Part shown: positions 3,201 through 5,063 of the stretch, piece after piece
How positions within the stretch are numbered: the stretch's first letter is position 1
Layout of the letters: the number at the start of each line of letters is the position of its first letter
Origin: Bifidobacteriaceae bacterium
GTDB lineage: Bacteria; Actinomycetota; Actinomycetes; Actinomycetales; WQXJ01
Reading direction: 5' to 3'
Length of the DNA: 5,063 nt
Assembly (NCBI GenBank): GCA_031255075.1
Contig: JAIRTF010000315.1
Location: forward strand, 1-5,063
Made by a program: the position numbers and the translations under genes
The notes under the pieces: generated by a model
Seen by the model: only the letters and a program-made list of their open reading frames with translations
Databases searched by the model: none
Told to the model about the DNA's origin: nothing

Positions 3201-5063
3201 GTCTACGCCGGGAATGGTGATGGTATGCCACCCCCCGTCCGTGGGCAGCGTTAGCACACCGAGCACCTTGTCACCCACGCCGTTCTCGTGAACGGTCAGA
3301 GTGCCTTCGGTGGTTGAGGCGACGCGCAGGGTGATGTCAGCCTTGTTCTCACCTCTCACCTCAGCGAACTTCAGCCAGGCGCCATCCTCGGTGATGCGGG
3401 CCGTTGGAGAGGAGTCCTCAACAATGGCGCCATGCCAGTCGGTGGCGGTCACTGCGTGGATTTGACTGAAGGCATCCACTGAGGTGTCAACTCTGTCGAA
3501 CTTCAGCGAGTCGAGGTTGAAGTTGCCGGTGTTGCCGGATGACTTGAGTTGGACTCGGAACGTGTGGACACCGGGCGTGAGTTGGACCCTGTACGGATAG
3601 GAGCGCCAGTCGCCGTTCTTGCTTGAATCACCCCAGGTGGGAGTGACGGGGAAGGCGAGATCAGCAGCCAGAGCCGAATCGACCAAGAACTCAGCTGTCC
3701 TGTCTGTATTGTCGTATACTGCGCTGTTCTTCTTGCCGTTGGTCACTCTGAAGGAGACGTCATAGGTCCCGCCGCGCACAATGTTGGCTTGGAACTCGAT
3801 AAAAGACGCGGCGTTTTGGAAGCCTTTGGCAAACCCAGTACCGGTATAGCCCTTCCATTCAGTATCCCTGGCTACGCCGGGACCCATCGTGGCGTCTTCG
3901 GCTTCAAACAGATCGCCTGAGCTGACCAGCGGTGGCGGTGGTGCTTGATTGGTCTCGCCCAAGGCCGGTTCGACAACGCCGCCGGAGAGGATTCTCACCG
4001 AATGGAAAGCGCCGTCATCAGGCAGCTTGACATACAGGGTGTCCGTGAGACTGTCCGCCCAGTATGCCGCTCCGGCGGCAGCATCATAGGCCGCCAGGCT
4101 GGCGACGGCTGGCAACGCGGTGGCGTCGAGTGAGACGCCGGTGACCGCATGAACATGGTTGAACTTCAGGTTGTAGTCCCTGGCCGGCGGGCCGTAGGCC
4201 CCCGGGTTCGGTTCATGGCGGGCGTCAATTTGGAACTCGATGTCATTGCCGGAAACAATCGACTTGAACGTTGTTTCAGCGTAGGCGTTCTGCGTGAGAT
4301 AGCGGCGAGTCTCGCCATCGTCCTCATACAGGGTGTAGGTGGACGTGCCGGAGGGGTAGATGTCCAGTGTCAGTGGGTTGAGCGGCACCTCATCGGCATA
4401 ATCGACTTCCGGTCCCATAGGAACAATCGCCCCGGCTTTGACAAACACGGGGATCTCGTTGAGTGCGGCCGCCACGTTGATGCTCGCACCGGTGGCGCCA
4501 CCTTCATAGCGCAGACCGTCAAAGTAGTTGTACCAAGTGGTGTTCGGAGGCAGCCAGACTGGCACGGTAGTCGACACAGTGGCCGATGCCGGTGCCACCA
4601 AGAACCAGTCGCCGAAGTAGTACTGCCGGTTCAGGTTCCAGGCCGCCGGGTTGGTTTGGGAATCATCCTCCAGGATCATGGCGCGCATCATCGGGATGCC
4701 CTGGGAATAGCCCTGCCAGGCTGTCGTGTAAATGTAGGGGTACAGGGCGTAGCGGATCTTGAGATTGTCACGCAACGTGTTTTGAGCAAGCGTGTTGTAG
4801 GTCCACGGTTCGCGGCCGTCGTGGCCATGGGTGCGCATAAGACCGTTCCAGGCGCCGAACTCGGCCGTCCACCTGGTGTATAGCGCGTCGTTAGGCCGGC
4901 CCATGAACCCGCCCAGATCGTGTGAGGCGGTCCAGTAGCCAACAAGCCCGGCATCTAGTTGGAACCCGATCTGGTTGTCGATTTCGGCTGAGGTGTTGTT
5001 GATATCGCCGGACCATGCGGTGGCAAAGTGTTGCCCGGCGTATGAGCCGCGAGTGATGAACAT
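264..5063 (-). CDS. Multi-modular secreted GH31 family alpha-glycosidase, 5' end outside window (1599 residues visible)
   Basis: A single open frame of 1599 residues ends at a TAG stop (264-266). Residue numbers in this annotation count from the window edge. The visible order is GH31 catalytic C-terminal half (1-212), GH31 C-terminal beta-sandwich/DUF5110 (about 213-362), CBM35-like (382-525), CBM6-like (526-653), CBM35-like (659-807), seven FIVAR-like repeats (819-1300), Asp-Pro-Pro stalk (1301-1434) and two Big_2 domains (1435-1599). GH31 enzymes are retaining exo-acting alpha-glycosidases that release terminal alpha-linked sugars. The module set is that of a secreted, surface-associated polysaccharide or glycoprotein degrader. 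The Met at the edge (MFITRGSYAG) aligns inside the catalytic barrel, just before the acid/base Asp, so it is not a natural start for a complete enzyme. Signal peptide, N-terminal sandwich and nucleophile must lie upstream. There is no LPXTG motif, C-terminal hydrophobic helix or SLH domain. Family assignment is confident; substrate is not. Confidence 0.9.
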   Translation of the reverse strand: MFITRGSYAGQHFATAWSGDINNTSAEIDNQIGFQLDAGLVGYWTASHDLGGFMGRPNDALYTRWTAEFGAWNGLMRTHGHDGREPWTYNTLAQNTLRDNLKIRYALYPYIYTTAWQGYSQGIPMMRAMILEDDSQTNPAAWNLNRQYYFGDWFLVAPASATVSTTVPVWLPPNTTWYNYFDGLRYEGGATGASINVAAALNEIPVFVKAGAIVPMGPEVDYADEVPLNPLTLDIYPSGTSTYTLYEDDGETRRYLTQNAYAETTFKSIVSGNDIEFQIDARHEPNPGAYGPPARDYNLKFNHVHAVTGVSLDATALPAVASLAAYDAAAGAAYWADSLTDTLYVKLPDDGAFHSVRILSGGVVEPALGETNQAPPPPLVSSGDLFEAEDATMGPGVARDTEWKGYTGTGFAKGFQNAASFIEFQANIVRGGTYDVSFRVTNGKKNSAVYDNTDRTAEFLVDSALAADLAFPVTPTWGDSSKNGDWRSYPYRVQLTPGVHTFRVQLKSSGNTGNFNLDSLKFDRVDTSVDAFSQIHAVTATDWHGAIVEDSSPTARITEDGAWLKFAEVRGENKADITLRVASTTEGTLTVHENGVGDKVLGVLTLPTDGGWHTITIPGVDTDQVESDIFIAFAAADPALPVDVVIDWFKFNPAPPTISSGTVLEWEDGTGRTQAGSPALRVDTEWKGYSGRGYVAGWKDVGDWAEVTANVTQPGMYTVSLRIGAGTKGGAFDATPRTAGLYVDGAKVADLAFDVNGPWGDGAKNGNWETYAYADIELTAGLHDFKVVSEGTPNPGNFNLDSVRFQWDSEIPAPVEVTELISKVESVRDVLTAGYLVPGDYTGSSWTAMTDALDQADVLLGEPIPDPTEAAALTAAITSSVDGLVRRGNVLAVEIAYQAGLAVPLGQFTQTTADALATALAGASSLLAGDRAEITVASADGVLQAISTALSALVPVSEVSGLSAVLLLADALDLVPQDYTPSSWQAYLSALAEAEAVMALGREQASQTRIDAATVGLRDAIVGLTAPASTGSLTSMIGALAALGLTQGDYTPPSWATYAEALRIAQAVLGSPDASQANITAAEDGLRQALAGLRGRAQTGELNGLVATSQALRLAAGDYTPDSWAAFTTAFAAADAVAQDPTASQSQIDAAGAALRSALAGLVPAIRTAALAETVGVAAGLDVSSYSPASVAALTAARLLADAQLASPDSQSAVDQALGGLKAALVGLRPALMTRELHSLVLVQESLNLDAARYTTESWAAYAQALAAGRLALTAQTSQQNLDDAATALREAVLALELVTLPTDPPTPDPPTDPPTDPPATDSPTDPPVTDPPTDPPATDPPATDPPATDPPATDPPATDPPATDPPATDPPANDPPSTDPPATDPPATDPPSTDPPASNPPTTTPPTNLPGGSGQTPPVADPPQPGPLENPAQVIRVRAAQKSLTLVKGSKLRLAAAAYTRGGSTAPVKWSSSKPSVAKVSSTGVIRALKAGRTTITLSAGGLKAKIALRVIGRTAAKVTVTSVSAKAASSMKVGQTAVVTASYKPAKAASVKLKYSSSRPSVLTVDSRGVITAKAPGKATITVKAGTKTKKLKVTVK
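267..518 (-). other. Big_2-like domain 2, C-terminus of the protein (residues 1516-1599)
   Basis: Text SSMKVGQTAVVTASYKP (1531-1547), LKYSSSRPSVLTVDSRGVI (1555-1573), and APGKATITVKAG (1577-1588) repeats the Big_2 pattern, with Tyr1557 in place of the usual Trp. The protein ends in a Lys-rich strand (KTKKLKVTVK), with no sorting signal after it. D1568 is the only acidic residue in residues 1435-1599, against 34 Lys/Arg. Non-covalent retention on the anionic cell wall is a reasonable inference, not shown. Confidence 0.85.
519..761 (-). other. Big_2-like (bacterial Ig-like) domain 1 (residues 1435-1515)
   Basis: Text LTLVKGSKLRL (1445-1455), VKWSSSKPSVAKVSSTGVI (1469-1487), and LKAGRTTITLSAGG (1490-1503) fits the Big_2 pattern of W(S/T)SS-P-VA-V---G-V-A---G-ATIT. 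Such domains are common at the ends of secreted and surface hydrolases in Gram-positive bacteria. The domain has no Asp or Glu and many Lys/Arg, an unusual charge for an Ig-like adhesin domain. Followed directly by a second copy. Confidence 0.85.
762..1163 (-). other. Acidic Pro/Thr/Asp-rich stalk (residues 1301-1434)
   Basis: Low-complexity segment of TDPP and ATDPP units, then a looser Pro/Gly/Asn section (residues 1403-1434). It contains 21 Asp, 1 Glu and no Lys or Arg, so it is strongly acidic. Pro-rich segments of this type usually act as extended wall-spanning or inter-domain linkers in Gram-positive surface proteins. The Thr-rich composition could allow O-glycosylation in some actinobacteria, which is speculation here. 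It connects the FIVAR array to the basic Big_2 tail. Confidence 0.85.
858..1052 (-). repeat. 15-bp tandem repeat (minisatellite) encoding (A/S)TDPP, 13 units
   Basis: Residues 1338-1402 read as 13 pentapeptide units without gaps: seven perfect ATDPP, then ANDPP, STDPP, ATDPP, ATDPP, STDPP and ASNPP. At DNA level the units are 15 bp and differ mainly at third codon positions. A 23-bp identity is seen between 907-929 and 1012-1034 (offset 105 = 7 x 15) and a 17-bp identity between 955-971 and 1045-1061 (offset 90 = 6 x 15), as expected from multi-unit duplication. Less regular TDPP units continue upstream in the gene (1053-1163). Confidence 0.9.
1164..2609 (-). repeat. Array of seven FIVAR-like protein repeats (residues 819-1300)
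   Basis: Seven tandem units of 66-72 residues. Approximate limits are 819-887, 888-956, 957-1028, 1029-1097, 1098-1166, 1167-1232 and 1233-1300, equivalent to bases 2403-2609, 2196-2402, 1980-2195, 1773-1979, 1566-1772, 1368-1565 and 1164-1367. The unit pattern is L...A..L....YTPxSW..(Y/F)..AL..A..(V/L)......Q..ID.A...L..A...L. The SYTPxSW-type motif is seen as DYTGSSW, DYTPSSW, DYTPPSW, DYTPDSW and RYTTESW; units 2 (QFTQTTAD) and 6 (SYSPASVA) have lost the Trp. This is the FIVAR pattern, known from large secreted and surface proteins of Gram-positive bacteria as helical repeats, sometimes proposed to bind sugars. The likely role here is a semi-rigid spacer between the catalytic/CBM part and the C-terminal anchor. 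Confidence 0.8.
2643..3089 (-). other. CBM35-like carbohydrate-binding module 2 (residues 659-807)
   Basis: Starts VLEWEDGTG (663-671) with E665 and E667 in the place of the calcium-site pair. It continues with DTEWKGYSGRGY (683-694), VGDWAEV (701-707), MYTVSLRI (716-723), TAGLYVDG (738-745), WGDGAKNGNW (759-768), LTAGLHDFKV (778-787) and GNFNLDSVRFQW (796-807). The order and wording of the motifs parallel module 1 (DTEWKGY, WGD-KNG-W, LT-G-H-F-V, GNFNLDS). This module keeps the VGDWAEV strand text typical of CBM6/35 modules, which is diverged (AASFIEF) in module 1. Function inferred: binding of glycan near the catalytic site. Ligand unknown. Confidence 0.75.
3105..3488 (-). other. Divergent CBM6-like beta-sandwich between the two CBM35-like modules (residues 526-653)
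   Basis: The stretch starts FSQIHAVTATDW (532-543) and runs through ITEDGAWLKFAEV (557-569), ADITLRVAS (575-583), a GGWHTITIPGV strand (610-620) and VDVVIDWFKFN (642-652). The FxxI-A start, the W-L-K-F strand, the IxLRVAS strand, and the terminal DWF-F text resemble CBM6 (type IV cellulose-binding) modules. The acidic residue normally following the initial Ala (EAE or AE in the family) is absent: here it reads IHAV. It may therefore lack the usual calcium site. It shares no obvious signature with the flanking modules, so it is not simply a third copy. Whether it binds sugar or is a spacer is unknown. Confidence 0.55.
3489..3920 (-). other. CBM35-like carbohydrate-binding module 1 (residues 382-525)
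   Basis: The module opens with LFEAEDA (385-391), where E387 and E389 match the acidic pair that commonly binds structural calcium in CBM6/CBM35-type beta-sandwiches. Then come DTEWKGYTGTGF (400-411), a GGTYDVSFRV strand (431-440), the TAEFLVD strand (457-463), WGDSSKNGDW (477-486), LTPGVHTFRV (495-504) and the closing GNFNLDSLKFD (513-523). The overall pattern (EAE start, strand-G-Y-V-R core, NLDS-F end) is that of CBM35 or CBM6 family modules. The ligand cannot be read from sequence. It is closely related to the module at residues 659-807. Assigned by motif pattern only, so CBM35 versus CBM6 remains open. Confidence 0.7.
3978..4427 (-). other. GH31 C-terminal beta-sandwich region with DUF5110-type domain (residues ~213-362)
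   Basis: After the catalytic barrel comes the text IPVFVKAGAIVPMGP (204-218), the usual proximal sandwich strand of GH31, and then LTLDIYPSGTSTYTLYEDDGET (231-252). The latter is the signature of the DUF5110 distal sandwich that follows many GH31 catalytic domains. The domain ends near FHSVRILSGG (353-362), followed by a short Pro-rich linker (APPPPL, 374-379) into the first carbohydrate-binding module. Domain limits are estimates. The role is structural and possibly substrate-shaping; no catalytic residue is expected here. Confidence 0.8.
4428..5063 (-). other. GH31 catalytic domain, C-terminal half (residues 1-212)
   Basis: Seen motifs: R5 in TRGSYAG, then W17-S18-G19-D20 (WSGD), SHDLGGF at 47-53, YTRW at 62-65, RTHGHDGREPW at 77-87, LRYALYPYIY-like text at 103-112, and PMMRAM at 124-129. 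These match the second half of the GH31 barrel. By family knowledge, D20 is the general acid/base (equivalent to D482 of E. coli YicI). R5, W17 and H79 correspond to subsite -1 residues (R466, W479, H540 in YicI), and the spacings agree to within one residue. The nucleophile Asp in the upstream WxDxNE-type motif is not in the window. The SHD(L/I)GGF form resembles YicI-like bacterial GH31 enzymes more than the GADICGF form of many alpha-glucosidases, but this does not settle the substrate. Visible catalytic residues appear intact. Confidence 0.9.

Noticed and set aside
4149..4883. Plus-strand open frame of 244 codons opposite the GH31 catalytic region
   Set aside because: It lies fully antisense to conserved GH31 motifs, its protein has no recognisable domain, and long antisense frames are expected in GC-rich DNA.

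Overview
The window holds one gene. It is the 3' part of a very large extracellular, multi-modular glycoside hydrolase of family GH31, encoded on the minus strand (264..5063), followed by about 260 bases of non-coding DNA. GC-rich sequence, Ala/Asp/Pro-rich coding, FIVAR repeats, a (A/S)TDPP stalk and C-terminal bacterial Ig-like (Big_2) domains point to a high-GC Gram-positive bacterium, most likely an Actinomycetota member from a host- or polysaccharide-rich habitat. The genus cannot be read from the sequence.

Layout in the direction of transcription (5063 towards 1): the C-terminal half of the GH31 (beta/alpha)8 catalytic domain, including the general acid/base Asp but not the nucleophile, which lies outside the window. 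Next come the GH31 C-terminal beta-sandwiches (DUF5110 type), a CBM35-like module, a divergent CBM6-like module, a second CBM35-like module closely related to the first, seven FIVAR-like helical repeats, and a 15-bp-periodic Asp-Pro-Pro stalk. Two strongly basic Big_2 domains end the protein, with no LPXTG sorting signal. Beyond the stop codon are a perfect 16-bp inverted repeat with a 37-base spacer and, further on, a compact GC hairpin followed by a T-rich tract on the minus strand. The second is a good intrinsic terminator candidate.

Inferred working: the enzyme is secreted, its beta-sandwich modules hold it on a glycan, the FIVAR array and acidic stalk act as spacer, and the basic Big_2 tail may hold it to the cell wall non-covalently. 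Substrate specificity (alpha-glucoside, alpha-xyloside, alpha-galactoside or alpha-GalNAc) cannot be fixed from the visible part. All open frames on the plus strand are antisense shadows of this gene. I see no mobile element, CRISPR array, RNA gene or clearly new system. The more unusual aspects are the module combination, the charge polarity of the C-terminus, the minisatellite stalk and the 3' structures.
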